A DNA stretch of 64,000 bases. Origin: an uncultured Mycoplasmatota bacterium. Lineage in GTDB: Bacteria > Bacillota_I > Bacilli_A > Izemoplasmatales > Izemoplasmataceae. The DNA lies in the NCBI GenBank assembly GCA_913056275.1, contig CAJXLP010000003.1, forward strand, positions 23,581 through 87,580. The letters are read 5' to 3'. The notes beneath the pieces were generated by a model. That model saw only the letters and a list, made by a program, of their open reading frames with translations. It was not told where the DNA came from and made no database searches. The translations under genes and the position numbers were made by a program. Below are positions 51,551-60,761 of this stretch, piece after piece; the first letter of the stretch is position 1; each line of letters begins with the position of its first letter.

Positions 51551-52355
51551 TGATATAGAATTCGAGTCCGTAACGGCCTAAGTTGTCTAAAATCACTTGG
51601 TCCCAGTCGGCTGATAATTGTTCGTATAAGCCGCCGGCTTCACTGAATGTGGCGATAAAATCATTGGCTTGGTCTAAGAGTTCACTGTTGCCCGTTTGCA
51701 CAGCCATACCAATGGGGGATGAGACAAATGCATCCCAGACAATCATCGTGTCATCCGGGTTTGCGTTGTAGCCATTGACGACAGGGTTGGCACTCATTAA
51801 TAAAATGTCAGCGCCCCCTTGAGCCACTTCTTCAATGGCCGTTCCTAAATCAGTGGCTTCGTTCACTTCTTTCCCGTATTGATCACGGGGGATGGACGAC
51901 GATACTTGGTTCGCAATTCCTACATAGCGCGCATCTTCAACAGCCACGAGCTCTTCAACGGTCGTATCTTCAGTGAGACCGTTCGCTGTGGCGAAGTCTT
52001 GATTCACTAAGGAAATGATCTTGAAATAGAAATAAGGATTTGAGAAGTCCACGCTTTGTTCGCGCTCTTCTGTAATACTCATCGAGGCAATCGCGATGTC
52101 AATTTCACCGGATTGAATCGCCGGGATAAGTCCGCCGAATTCCGTGTTGACGATTTCGACTTCACGCCCAATAAATTCTCCGAAGGCGCGGGCGGTATCA
52201 ACTGAGATGCCTTCTGGGTTGTTCGAGGTATCGACGGTTTCAAAAGGAGGATATCTTAAGTCCATGCCGACACGAAGAGGTGCCTCACCGCCTCCACAGG
52301 CGGCCAACGTGAATACAGTGACGATTGTAATCAGCGTTAATGCTAATTTTTTCAT
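51543..52355 (-). CDS. Amino-acid-binding lipoprotein of ABC transporter
   Basis: Family 3 solute-binding protein: lipobox TLAAC (Cys20), then LRVGMDLRYPPFETVD and GIDIAIASMSITEEREQSVDFS-type segments (seen as IASMSITEERE). 270 residues. Ligand probably a polar amino acid. First gene of the operon, with a good promoter. Confidence 0.92.
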   Translation of the reverse strand: MKKLALTLITIVTVFTLAACGGGEAPLRVGMDLRYPPFETVDTSNNPEGISVDTARAFGEFIGREVEIVNTEFGGLIPAIQSGEIDIAIASMSITEEREQSVDFSNPYFYFKIISLVNQDFATANGLTEDTTVEELVAVEDARYVGIANQVSSSIPRDQYGKEVNEATDLGTAIEEVAQGGADILLMSANPVVNGYNANPDDTMIVWDAFVSSPIGMAVQTGNSELLDQANDFIATFSEAGGLYEQLSADWDQVILDNLGRYGLEFYINE

Positions 52356-52385
52356 TCTTGTTCTCCTTTTTTTGTGGTGCCTTTA

Positions 52386-52414
52386 ATTATAGGGATTGCA
52401 GTGGGGTAATACAA
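52386..52414 (-). promoter_or_regulatory. Promoter of amino-acid ABC operon
   Basis: Minus strand TTGTAT (52409-52414), 17-base spacer, TATAAT (52386-52391), followed by AAAGGAG before the ATG. Confidence 0.75.
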
Positions 52415-52485
52415 TTGATACACTCATAAAAATCCCTTGGATAAAGCCATTTCATTAGTTCGTTTGCGATACAAATTGCTGATCG

Positions 52486-53481
52486 CTAATCGGTCATCTC
52501 ATCGAGTATAGATTTTAGTAGTGTGGGTCGGTCGGTCATGATGCCATCGGCCCCTCGTTCAATGAGTGTGCGCATATCATCGGGATCATTAATCGTCCAG
52601 TAGTGCATCGCAATGTTATGGCGATGGGCGTTGTTGATCAGTTGGCGGGTCGTTAAATCCAAATTGCCAGACGCCATGGGAATCCCAAGTAAAGCGGGAG
52701 ACTCCAAGTAAAAAAGCGAAAACGTGGCCCGCGTCATAATGTAAAACAACCGAACGCCATCTTCTTGAGGCGCGTAGTAAAGATCTGGATAATCCCCCTC
52801 TTGATAGGCGACAAACTGATCGACAATCTCTCGGTGAAAGCTGACGAGGACCGTTTGGTCTAATGCGTCGTATTCATCCAGTAATTCAAGGACGCGCTCA
52901 AGGGCTTGCAGGCCAATTTCACCAGACTGCTTTATTTCGATACTCATTAAATTCTCAGGGAAACGAATGAGGAGGTCTTCCAGTGTGGTGACTAAAAATT
53001 TATCGGGATGTCTTGCCTCAACACCCTCTGGATACGTGACGTCTAACGGTGTCACTTCACCGCCTTCATAATTCGTGTAGCGGTTAAATTCACCCGTGAC
53101 GTTGTAGCCGTTTGGTCCATCAATCGGATTAGAAAACCCAAAATCAACTTCATCCGCCAAAAGGTCTGTGTAATTCAACTCACTGATTAAGGCGTTTTGC
53201 AGATTGGTTTTACGGTCGAGCGTTAAGTCATGCGATAAAATAATGACACCATCCGCGGTCATATTAACGTCGGTTTCTATCATGAAATTTGGATCGACTG
53301 AGTAGCTGTTGTAGTATGCTTCTAACGTATTGTCAGGAAATTCTTGGTTTCCTCCGCCATGAGCGACAATCAACGGCTGATCGGGGCTTCTAAATGGATT
53401 CACTTCGACCGCTTGTGGTTTTGGAATGATTTGAATTAATAAATAAGTCGCAATAATAAAACCGAATATTTTTAAACGCAT
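52486..53481 (-). CDS. Secreted or membrane-tethered glycerophosphodiester phosphodiesterase
   Basis: GDPD domain behind an N-terminal hydrophobic segment (FGFIIATYLLIQII) that acts as signal or anchor. Motifs VAHGGGNQEFPDNTLEAY, ETDVNMTADGVIILSHD, MSIEIKQSG. The usual HRG is replaced by HGG, as in several family members. 331 residues. It would act outside the cell, complementing the cytoplasmic GDPD at 43185. Confidence 0.88.
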   Translation of the reverse strand: MRLKIFGFIIATYLLIQIIPKPQAVEVNPFRSPDQPLIVAHGGGNQEFPDNTLEAYYNSYSVDPNFMIETDVNMTADGVIILSHDLTLDRKTNLQNALISELNYTDLLADEVDFGFSNPIDGPNGYNVTGEFNRYTNYEGGEVTPLDVTYPEGVEARHPDKFLVTTLEDLLIRFPENLMSIEIKQSGEIGLQALERVLELLDEYDALDQTVLVSFHREIVDQFVAYQEGDYPDLYYAPQEDGVRLFYIMTRATFSLFYLESPALLGIPMASGNLDLTTRQLINNAHRHNIAMHYWTINDPDDMRTLIERGADGIMTDRPTLLKSILDEMTD

Positions 53482-53489
53482 ACACTCTC

Positions 53490-54314
53490 CTAGTTAAATT
53501 TTCTCGGGTCATTGACGTATTGATTCAACGTCTGCATGTCGGCATCTTGAAGGGAAAAATCCACCGCTGCATTTTCTTTCATCCGTGCCGCATGCGTTGA
53601 TTTAGGGAGCGTCGCAGCCCCCCGCTCAATGGTATAGCGAATCAAAAGTTGGGCGGGCGTTACGGCGTATTTGCGCGCCATCTCTGTCACGAGTGGATCA
53701 TCTAAGGCATAACCAATGGCTAGCGGTGAATAAGCAATAATTTGAATCTGTTTCTCCCTACAGTAATCGACTGTTTCAGTTTGCGGATTGCCCACGAATA
53801 AGCCAATCTGATTGGCGTGTGGAACTACGGTGGCTTCCGTTAATATATTGTCGATGTCTCGCGGTGAGAAGTTGCTCACACCGATGGCTTTGGCTCGGCC
53901 TGAAGCGTAAATGGTTTCAAGTGCTTTCCAGGCTTCGATGTTGCCTGCATCATGGTTCGAGCCGATATCAGACCATGGCCACGGGGCATGAATGAGGTAT
54001 AAATCAACGTACGGCATATCCAGTGCTTTTAAAGACGCATCAAACGCATCCAGGGCCCCTTGATAGGTTTTTACATGACTTTCTAGTTTGGTGGTCACAA
54101 ATACGGACTCCCGGGGTATCTTCGAATCTTTAATGGCCCGCCCTACGGCCTCTTCATTTTGGTAACCAGCGGCGGTATCAATGTGGATATAGCCAGCCTC
54201 GAGCGCATCTTTGACTGCGTGATATGTGACCTCTCCCGGTGGCATTTGCCATGTACCAAGTCCAATTACAGGGAGGGTCGTGTCGTTGTGTAAACGGCGT
54301 GTGAGATTCAACAT
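53490..54314 (-). CDS. Aldo/keto reductase
   Basis: NADPH-dependent reductase. Tetrad visible: Asp in HIDTAAGY, Tyr in the same motif, Lys in VTTKLE, His in LIHAPWPW. C-terminal LIRYTIERGAATLPKS binds the cofactor. 274 residues. Eight bases upstream of the GDPD gene on the same strand, so probably cotranscribed. Confidence 0.92.
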   Translation of the reverse strand: MLNLTRRLHNDTTLPVIGLGTWQMPPGEVTYHAVKDALEAGYIHIDTAAGYQNEEAVGRAIKDSKIPRESVFVTTKLESHVKTYQGALDAFDASLKALDMPYVDLYLIHAPWPWSDIGSNHDAGNIEAWKALETIYASGRAKAIGVSNFSPRDIDNILTEATVVPHANQIGLFVGNPQTETVDYCREKQIQIIAYSPLAIGYALDDPLVTEMARKYAVTPAQLLIRYTIERGAATLPKSTHAARMKENAAVDFSLQDADMQTLNQYVNDPRKFN

Positions 54315-54430
54315 ACAAAACTCCTTTTTGAAATATTAGGGATTTATATTATTATACCGCACCCAATCTTTAAACGCATTCACCACTTGAATTTGATCAA
54401 TATCTTATACACTAATGACAGGTGATAAAT

Positions 54431-55336
54431 ATGATTTCAATTGAAGAATTAAGAAATATGCAAAGTGTGCCCAAAACCATCGTTATTACGGGGGCGAACT
54501 CAGGAATTGGGTTTGAAGCCGCAAAATTTTTGGCTACAAAAGGGGCCCACGTCATTATGGGCGTTCGCTCACTGGTTCGTGGTGATGAAGCACTCGCCCG
54601 GATTGAAGAAGAGGTAGACCGGCCAAAAGTGACCCTGTTGACACTTGATTTATCAAGTTTGAAAAGCATCGAAGCGTTTGTTAAAGACGTCAAAAAACAC
54701 GTCGAATCGGTGGATGTCTTAATTAATAACGCGGGCATTATGGCCGTTAAAGAAGGCAAAACCCAAGACGGGTTTGAGCGTCAACTGGGCGTCAATCATT
54801 TGGGTCACTTCGCACTGACTGCGCAGCTTTTTGATCACTTATCGTTAAAAGCGCGCATTGTGAATGTGTCTTCGCAAGCGCACTTAATGGGATCATTTGA
54901 TTTCTCGAACTTACAATACGAAAACGGCGGCTATAAACCATTTAAAGCCTACGCACAGTCAAAACTTGCAAATATTACCTTTACCCATGCGCTAAATGCG
55001 CGCTTAAAAGATAAATCCATTCAAGCCATTACCGTGCACCCTGGTGTTGCTAAAACAGGACTATTTGGGCGTAAAGAAGGCGTCTTTGTGTTCCGTGTGT
55101 TGTCGCCGATTTTTGGTGTATTTGCGCAACCCGCGTCAGTCGGTGCATTACCCACCATTGCCGCTGCCATTCATCCGAGTGTCCGCGCCGATGAATTATT
55201 AGGCCCGAAAGAAAAAGGGCACCGCGGGTATCTGACGCAAAATGATCGAATCAACCCCCACGCCTTAGATAAAAAGAATCAAAATGAACTTTGGACACGC
55301 TCTGAAGCATTGACGCAAGTGACCTTTCCGCTTTAG
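54431..55336 (+). CDS. Short-chain dehydrogenase/reductase
   Basis: Retinol-dehydrogenase-like SDR. Cofactor motif TGANSGIGFEA, NNAGIM, catalytic Ser in VNVSSQAH and YAQSK. ATG 54431 follows AGGTGA; the in-frame GTG at 54422 is part of that site. 301 residues. A short hairpin-like T-rich segment follows the stop. Substrate unknown. Confidence 0.9.
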   Translation: MISIEELRNMQSVPKTIVITGANSGIGFEAAKFLATKGAHVIMGVRSLVRGDEALARIEEEVDRPKVTLLTLDLSSLKSIEAFVKDVKKHVESVDVLINNAGIMAVKEGKTQDGFERQLGVNHLGHFALTAQLFDHLSLKARIVNVSSQAHLMGSFDFSNLQYENGGYKPFKAYAQSKLANITFTHALNARLKDKSIQAITVHPGVAKTGLFGRKEGVFVFRVLSPIFGVFAQPASVGALPTIAAAIHPSVRADELLGPKEKGHRGYLTQNDRINPHALDKKNQNELWTRSEALTQVTFPL

Positions 55337-55354
55337 GAAGGGTCTTTTTTTATT

Positions 55355-55388
55355 TGTTTTTTTGGCCATTTCAGTGTAAAATTACACT
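55355..55388 (+). promoter_or_regulatory. Promoter and operator of the XRE/DUF2157 unit
   Basis: TTGTTT (55355-55360), 17-base spacer, TAAAAT (55377-55382). The dyad AGTGTAAAATTACACT (55373-55388) covers the -10, a good position for autorepression by the XRE protein encoded next. Confidence 0.7.
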
Positions 55389-55400
55389 AGAAGGTGAGCC

Positions 55401-55892
55401 ATGACAAAACCCCACTTAACGCAAGTCATATCAGACAAAATTCGCCTGGTGCGCAATGAATACCACATCACCCAAGACGTGTTCTCAAAAATGATTGGGA
55501 TCACTAAAAAAACGCTCGTCCAAATTGAGAAAGAGCGAGCCAGAGCGTCTTGGAGTGTGGTGATTAGCGTTTGCATGTTGTTTTCTAAAAGCACCACGTT
55601 GAACGATGCACTTAAAAGTCCGCCCGATGAGGTGATTCGCCGCATTGTCTTTGACAGTGTGACCATCCCCAAAGATCAAACGATGGGCGGCAAAATGTTT
55701 TGGCGCACGGTGCATGAAATTCCCGGATTTAAAGTGCAGCAAAATTATTTTTCCAATCATTATCGCTTGATCGATGGCTATGGAAGACGCTGGCTTTCCA
55801 GCTTTCACAAAGAGAAGATTTTAACATTTATCACCCACGTCATAAACCAAGAGGATTCTGATGGGACAAAAAGTATCGAAACGAAGCTTTGA
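55401..55892 (+). CDS. XRE-family regulator with C-terminal domain
   Basis: N-terminal HTH (IRLVRNEYHITQDVFSKMIGITKKTLVQIEKER, here by its ends) at residues ~15-50. The remaining ~100 residues include WRTVHEIPGFKVQQNYFSNHYRLID-like sequence (part: EIPGFKVQQNYFSNHYR) of no family I recognise. 163 residues. Its end overlaps the DUF2157 gene by 32 bases, so they are coupled. Confidence 0.8.
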   Translation: MTKPHLTQVISDKIRLVRNEYHITQDVFSKMIGITKKTLVQIEKERARASWSVVISVCMLFSKSTTLNDALKSPPDEVIRRIVFDSVTIPKDQTMGGKMFWRTVHEIPGFKVQQNYFSNHYRLIDGYGRRWLSSFHKEKILTFITHVINQEDSDGTKSIETKL

Positions 55893-56934
55893 TTTACTCG
55901 ATGACGTATTAACCGATGCGCAGGATAAAGCGATCATCGACTCAACGCAAAAAAAGGATGTCCTCGCTCAAGTTGAGGTACGTAAAGGCCTTGATTTCAT
56001 CCGTGTCCTAGTCTCATTTGGGGCGATTTTAATCGGACTTGGGGTGATTTTATTCATTGCGGGGAACTGGCAAGCGATTTCCAATCCGTTTAAAGTGGTG
56101 ATTATTGTGACTGCACTCGGTTTGTCAATGGGCGCGTCTTACGTCACCGAAAAAGATCGGCCGCTTACTTCGCAAGCTTTGCTCTATCTATCCGTGCTGA
56201 TATTTGGGGCTGGCCTATTTCTCATTGATTTGGCCTACAACTTTAATCTCGACCCGTTTGTTTTAAACTTTGTTTGGGCACTTGCAGCCCTCTTACTCTC
56301 AAGTGTCTACAAAGATGTGATTTTATTCATCTTTGCGCACGTCTTAGCTTTTGTGTTCCTTGTCACAGGCTTTGAGGAGAATGTATTTGCCTATGCGATT
56401 CCGTTACTCGGTGTCTTATTTGCGGGGAACTACTATTTTGGGTTCCGTAAAATCGTCACCTTTGGCAGTTTGCTCTTAGCGCAAGTCTTTCTTCTTTACA
56501 CCTTTGATTTTTTTGATCTCGACCCCATCTATATCTCCTTTATATTTTTAGGAGAAGGCTTAATTCTTTATAATTTCAAACACCAACTCAACTTTGAAAT
56601 CTTTCAATTTATTGGAATTGCTACCGCGGGGGTAGCAGCCTTTAGTTTAACCTTCAGAAATCTTTGGGAAGATCTCACGTTTATTGACAATGGGTCATTT
56701 TATGCGATTCCTTTTTCCATCGCCTTTACCGTGTATTTATTCACCTTAGTGTCGAAAAAACAAATCACGCCGCTGATTATTATTTCAGCCTTTATCTTAC
56801 GGTTTTACTTTGATACCTTTTACGAATTCTTACCCCGCTCGCTCTTTTTCATCCTAGGCGGTTTCATCGTCTTAGGCATGGGGATTTACATCGAGCGGTA
56901 TCGTCATGAGGAGGTCGATGATGAAGCCCATTAA
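55861..56934 (+). CDS. DUF2157 domain membrane protein
   Basis: N-terminal soluble segment, then ~10 helices. The signature GAILIGLGVILFIAGNWQAI near residue 60 is typical of DUF2157. 357 residues. In other Firmicutes it is followed by a GDYXXLXY protein, as here. Function unknown. Confidence 0.85.
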   Translation: MGQKVSKRSFDLLDDVLTDAQDKAIIDSTQKKDVLAQVEVRKGLDFIRVLVSFGAILIGLGVILFIAGNWQAISNPFKVVIIVTALGLSMGASYVTEKDRPLTSQALLYLSVLIFGAGLFLIDLAYNFNLDPFVLNFVWALAALLLSSVYKDVILFIFAHVLAFVFLVTGFEENVFAYAIPLLGVLFAGNYYFGFRKIVTFGSLLLAQVFLLYTFDFFDLDPIYISFIFLGEGLILYNFKHQLNFEIFQFIGIATAGVAAFSLTFRNLWEDLTFIDNGSFYAIPFSIAFTVYLFTLVSKKQITPLIIISAFILRFYFDTFYEFLPRSLFFILGGFIVLGMGIYIERYRHEEVDDEAH

Positions 56935-57529
56935 AACCATTTGGCACTCCGCACTGGGAAAAATCCTCATTAGTTTCTTTGGATTATTACTGTTACTTTC
57001 TACGCTTACGATCATCCCGCTCATTACCTATTTTTCGGGCCACGAAGTGACCATCCGAGTGGCGAATGTGGCGGAAGATTCGCTGCGCGACCCCCAATTT
57101 AATTATGTCCAACCCGGATTGGTCGGACTCACCGACGTCGATGAGTCTCTCCTTGATGCCCCATTAACAGACGTGTATGATGACGGCGATTCGTTTTTTC
57201 CCGTTCTTAATCAACAAACCGTCTATGCCCTCTTAGATGATGCGCAGATTGCGACCGTCACGCGTGTGACCGTGGAAAGACCCGAAAATGATGTGCCGTA
57301 TTTAATCGTGGATGACATCTATGGTCGCTATGACATGGAACGCACCGAAGATTATTACGATGAAACCGGTGAGTGGCGTCAATTTTATGATGGGGTGGAA
57401 CTTAATTTTTCCAATCTCTTAAATGCCATTCGAAATCGGGTGCCTGATTTAAATGATCAATTGAGTGACGGCCCGGTAGAAATCACGGTGCGCGTGTGGC
57501 GCGGCCGATTTGTCATTGTGACTCCCTAA
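56921..57529 (+). CDS. GDYXXLXY-family membrane-anchored protein
   Basis: One N-terminal helix (~residues 13-36) and an extracytoplasmic domain with EVTIRVANV, FFPVLNQQTVYALL, and a C-terminal WRGRFVIV that fits the family found beside DUF2157. The defining GDYVXLXY motif itself is degenerate (DPQFNYVQ). ATG 56921 is preferred to 56918 and 56906 because GAGGAGG is best spaced for it. Confidence 0.72.
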   Translation: MKPIKTIWHSALGKILISFFGLLLLLSTLTIIPLITYFSGHEVTIRVANVAEDSLRDPQFNYVQPGLVGLTDVDESLLDAPLTDVYDDGDSFFPVLNQQTVYALLDDAQIATVTRVTVERPENDVPYLIVDDIYGRYDMERTEDYYDETGEWRQFYDGVELNFSNLLNAIRNRVPDLNDQLSDGPVEITVRVWRGRFVIVTP

Positions 57530-57566
57530 AAAAAATCCCCTCATCAACTTTGGTGAGGGGATTTTT
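57530..57566. terminator. Bidirectional terminator
   Basis: AAAAATCCCCTCA / TGAGGGGATTTTT with an ~10-base loop, between two convergent genes. Confidence 0.9.
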
Positions 57567-57987
57567 ATGTAATTAAAGCGTCTTTCAAAACAACTTTTGT
57601 CGCACACACCAGATCGTGCGGACTGCGCCGGTCCATCCGCGTATTAAACACGATAAACGCAATGACGAAATAGCCTCCAGCCGTTAAGAATCCGAGGCTC
57701 CATTTCATGATTTCTCGCGCGTGCACCCGGACGAGACCAGGTGGTGTATTGTCGAGTTTTAAAATTTCTGTTTTAGCCATTTTTTTGCCGATGGATTGGG
57801 TTTTTGTGAGCCACACTAAACCGATGGTAAACAGGTAAAAAGTCCCGATGACGATGAGCGCTTCAATCCACCATATAAAAGGCATAAAGATAATCAATAA
57901 GAGACTTAAAAAGATCGCCATAAATTCGGGGCCAAATCCTTCAATCCGTTCATTAAATTGGGCGGGTAAATGAGTATAGATACGCAT
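57565..57987 (-). CDS. RDD family membrane protein
   Basis: 140-residue protein with three helices. SIGKKMAKTEIL and the late DRRSPHDLVCATKVV are RDD-domain marks (the initial R-D-D part is weak). Family members include ion/proton antiporters and uncharacterised proteins. Monocistronic. Confidence 0.78.
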   Translation of the reverse strand: MRIYTHLPAQFNERIEGFGPEFMAIFLSLLLIIFMPFIWWIEALIVIGTFYLFTIGLVWLTKTQSIGKKMAKTEILKLDNTPPGLVRVHAREIMKWSLGFLTAGGYFVIAFIVFNTRMDRRSPHDLVCATKVVLKDALIT

Positions 57988-58008
57988 GGGTTTATCTTAC
58001 CACAAGAA

Positions 58009-58035
58009 AAAAAGCTTCCGAGTTGGAAGCTTTTT
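58009..58035. terminator. Intrinsic terminator after beta-propeller gene
   Basis: AAAAAGCTTCC / GGAAGCTTTTT with loop GAGTT, directly after the stop of the leftward beta-propeller gene and before the RDD promoter region. Confidence 0.88.
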
Positions 58036-58048
58036 ATATGACCGGGAC

Positions 58049-59980
58049 TTAGTCAAAAATCAATGTCTCAATTGGCGTATAGTCATTCATTAAATCGTGG
58101 CTTGTAACCCCAAGATTTGAAATCACATATAAGACATCATCGCTGTAAACGGCACGTTCAATCAACGAAGAGATTCGTGATTCGATGAAATCAGTGTCTT
58201 CCCGGGTGGGATCACTCGGACTGCTGAGTGCGATCAAATCTCTGTGCGAAAAGTCTTGATCGATTTGAATCGGGACATCCCGGGTGGGGTCGATGTCAAA
58301 AATGAGGTAGTCTTGGGAATAATAATACCCCGCATCCGTGTAGCCTGAGCGGCCCATTGCAAAGCCAATAAAATCATAAGATTCACCAATTAAAATGGCC
58401 TTGTGATTGTGCAAAGCTTCCGAATATTGCCAGGCATTTTCTTGATTGAGTAAAACCAGAGGCTGTCCAATCTCGACCGGATTGTCAAGATCTGAAATAT
58501 CAAAGAGGGTGAGTTTGATGCCGGTGGTGCGGCCGGTTTCATCGGCTTCATAGCCAATGCCGATTAAGGTGTCGTTTTTCCACGGGTGTTGATAGGTGGA
58601 AAATCCGGTGATTTCTAGGCCGGCCCGGATAATCGGGTTATACGGATCAGTGAGATCAATGGTGTATAAAGGATCGGTGAGTTCGAAGGTCACCACGGTC
58701 ACTAAGTCGCCGTTAAACCGGGCGGAACGAATGGTCTCACCAGGTTTTCCTAAACCTTCATCGATCAAGGCAGCTTGCGTTAAAATGGGACCGTCTTCGC
58801 CCACCACGCGTTCAAAGATGTAGAGGCGGTTGATGGCACTTTCCCCGAAGCCTTCACTGGTAACGATGCGGAAGAATTCGTCATCACCATCCATCCAAAA
58901 TTGATTTTGGATGTGGCCTTGGTACGCTCCTACACCGCCAAAAGATAATGAATTATCGTCGTTGAAGGTATACGAAATTAGTTCACCATAGACGCTGTAA
59001 TCATTTGTGCTCTCATTGAGTTCATAGCGACTGGAGGCGAAGTAGATGCCATCTAAATCAACATACACTTGACCCCAACTCATCGCCCCAAGAAGGATTT
59101 CATGGTCCATAGCAGGTTCACCTGAGAGGTCAATGTGGGTGATGATGGTGAAACTTTCCAAGGGAGTGCCTGGAATGTAACTAACATCTTGGACATTGGG
59201 GGTAATTTCTTCCCCGTTTTCTTTGAAGACAGGAAGCGGATTAAAATCGTCTTCCAAAGAGTAGATGGAATGATAACTCATCACATACAGTTGATCGTCA
59301 ATCATCCGTGAGGTATTGATCGATCCAGAGATATCAAAGACATCGACGACTTCTAAGGTGGTCTTATCGATAATCGTCACAGTGGAAAATGGACTTCCCC
59401 ATTCAAAGACTGGAAGACTCCGGTACATCGCATCGCCAATGAACGAATACATCATTTGACGCTGGCCTGTGGCCACGATGTATTGATCGGTCAGATACAG
59501 TTCTTGATAATACGTATACGAGGGTTCTTCGTTTTCTGAATCCATGGAGAGAGAGAGGACGGTTTCCATGGCGCCATCACCTAAAAGCTCAATGACGGTG
59601 AGCGTGTTGCCTTGAATGCGGTAAATCCGCTCGCCATCAGTTTTAATGATGTCGCCTTCATCCACGCCTTCAATTTGGACGTTAGTTTCTGAGGAGCCAC
59701 CCGTTTCGGTTGAAGTACCTTCAGCTTCGGGGGCGTCCATCGCCATGTCGACTTCAGGGGTCGCCATCGTGGAAAAGACCCGAGTACTAAAGAACCAACC
59801 ATCGGTACTCCGGTATTCATTCAGATACGGTTCCACAATCGTTTTGAGTGCATCTACACTTTCCACGTGGGAAAGCCCAGAAGCGGTGTTCACCCCAGGA
59901 TCGGCGGGCGGATTATCACTCGCGCATGCGGCGAGCGTACTCACAAGAAGTAAACTCATTACAGCCAACCATTTTTTCAT
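58049..59980 (-). CDS. Beta-propeller domain lipoprotein
   Basis: Secreted lipoprotein (lipobox TLAAC, Cys20) with a C-terminal beta-propeller domain of the type in PF09826. Seen: VQIEGVDEGDIIKTDGERIYRI (in part GVDEGDIIKTDG), VTIIDKTTLEVVDVF, and repeated hydrophobic/Gly-Asp blades. 643 residues. ATG 59980 has AAGGAG upstream; a longer in-frame extension runs antisense through the regulator gene and is rejected. Divergent from a two-component system and preceded by a phased direct repeat. Confidence 0.85.
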   Translation of the reverse strand: MKKWLAVMSLLLVSTLAACASDNPPADPGVNTASGLSHVESVDALKTIVEPYLNEYRSTDGWFFSTRVFSTMATPEVDMAMDAPEAEGTSTETGGSSETNVQIEGVDEGDIIKTDGERIYRIQGNTLTVIELLGDGAMETVLSLSMDSENEEPSYTYYQELYLTDQYIVATGQRQMMYSFIGDAMYRSLPVFEWGSPFSTVTIIDKTTLEVVDVFDISGSINTSRMIDDQLYVMSYHSIYSLEDDFNPLPVFKENGEEITPNVQDVSYIPGTPLESFTIITHIDLSGEPAMDHEILLGAMSWGQVYVDLDGIYFASSRYELNESTNDYSVYGELISYTFNDDNSLSFGGVGAYQGHIQNQFWMDGDDEFFRIVTSEGFGESAINRLYIFERVVGEDGPILTQAALIDEGLGKPGETIRSARFNGDLVTVVTFELTDPLYTIDLTDPYNPIIRAGLEITGFSTYQHPWKNDTLIGIGYEADETGRTTGIKLTLFDISDLDNPVEIGQPLVLLNQENAWQYSEALHNHKAILIGESYDFIGFAMGRSGYTDAGYYYSQDYLIFDIDPTRDVPIQIDQDFSHRDLIALSSPSDPTREDTDFIESRISSLIERAVYSDDVLYVISNLGVTSHDLMNDYTPIETLIFD

Positions 59981-60014
59981 TGTAAACTCCTTCACAATTG
60001 CTTTTGATACTCGT

Positions 60015-60048
60015 AGTATAAGAAATCTTTGTGACAATTCTGTGACAA
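60015..60048 (-). promoter_or_regulatory. Promoter with 11-bp-phased direct repeat for the beta-propeller gene
   Basis: TGTGACAA occurs at 60030-60037 and 60041-60048 (11-bp phase). On the minus strand TTGTCACA repeats lie upstream of a TATACT -10 (60015-60020) and replace the -35, the arrangement of PhoB/OmpR-type activation. The response regulator encoded just to the right is the likely binder. Confidence 0.6.
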
Positions 60049-60107
60049 GTCCATGAACCCTTTGACACATTGGCAATAAACCATTCCTAAAATGATAGAA
60101 TAAACTC

Positions 60108-60761
60108 ATGGCTACCATTCTCTTAGTCGAAGACGACGTTAAACTGCACCAGCTCATCCATGATGCGCTGGTGGAACAATCCTTCACCCTGATTTCTGCG
60201 CACACTGGCAATGACGCCAGTGAGCGTTTTGATGCATCCGTGGATTTGGTCGTTTTGGATTTGATGTTGCCCGGAAAAAGTGGCTACATGCTCTTAAAAG
60301 AATTTAAAACATCCAACACCCCTGTTATCATTCTCTCCGCCAAATCCTTAGAAGATGACAAACTTCTTGGATTTGAGCTCGGGGCCGATGATTACATGAC
60401 AAAACCTTTTTCTATGAAGGAATTAATCGCCCGCGTCCATGTATTACTGAAACGAAATTACCCCGAAAAACCTGTGATCAAAGGGCCTTTCACGTGGCAT
60501 CCGCTGAAACAACAGTTTTACTATGACGAGACGCTTTTAGAACTCTCGCCGATGGAATACAAACTTTTAAGCGTCTTTTTCCAGTCGCCCAATCAAGTCT
60601 TTACTCGCGAACAACTCTTAAATTTGGTCTGGGGCTACGATTATTATGGCGATTTAAGAACGGTCGATACCCACATCAAACGACTCCGGCAAAAACTTCC
60701 AGGTTTTGACGGCATCAAAACAGTGAGGGGTCAGGGGTATTTGTGTGAGGTGGCGATGTGA
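60108..60761 (+). CDS. OmpR-family response regulator
   Basis: Receiver with phospho-Asp in LVVLDLMLPGKSGY and Lys in MTKPFSM; winged-helix output domain ending TVRGQGYLCE. 217 residues. Overlaps the kinase start by 4 bases. Confidence 0.95.
   Translation: MATILLVEDDVKLHQLIHDALVEQSFTLISAHTGNDASERFDASVDLVVLDLMLPGKSGYMLLKEFKTSNTPVIILSAKSLEDDKLLGFELGADDYMTKPFSMKELIARVHVLLKRNYPEKPVIKGPFTWHPLKQQFYYDETLLELSPMEYKLLSVFFQSPNQVFTREQLLNLVWGYDYYGDLRTVDTHIKRLRQKLPGFDGIKTVRGQGYLCEVAM

Noticed and set aside
59981..60211. 77-residue N-terminal extension of the beta-propeller protein
   Set aside because: It runs antisense through the response regulator start and the intergenic region, and the lipoprotein signal peptide with a good SD begins at 59980.
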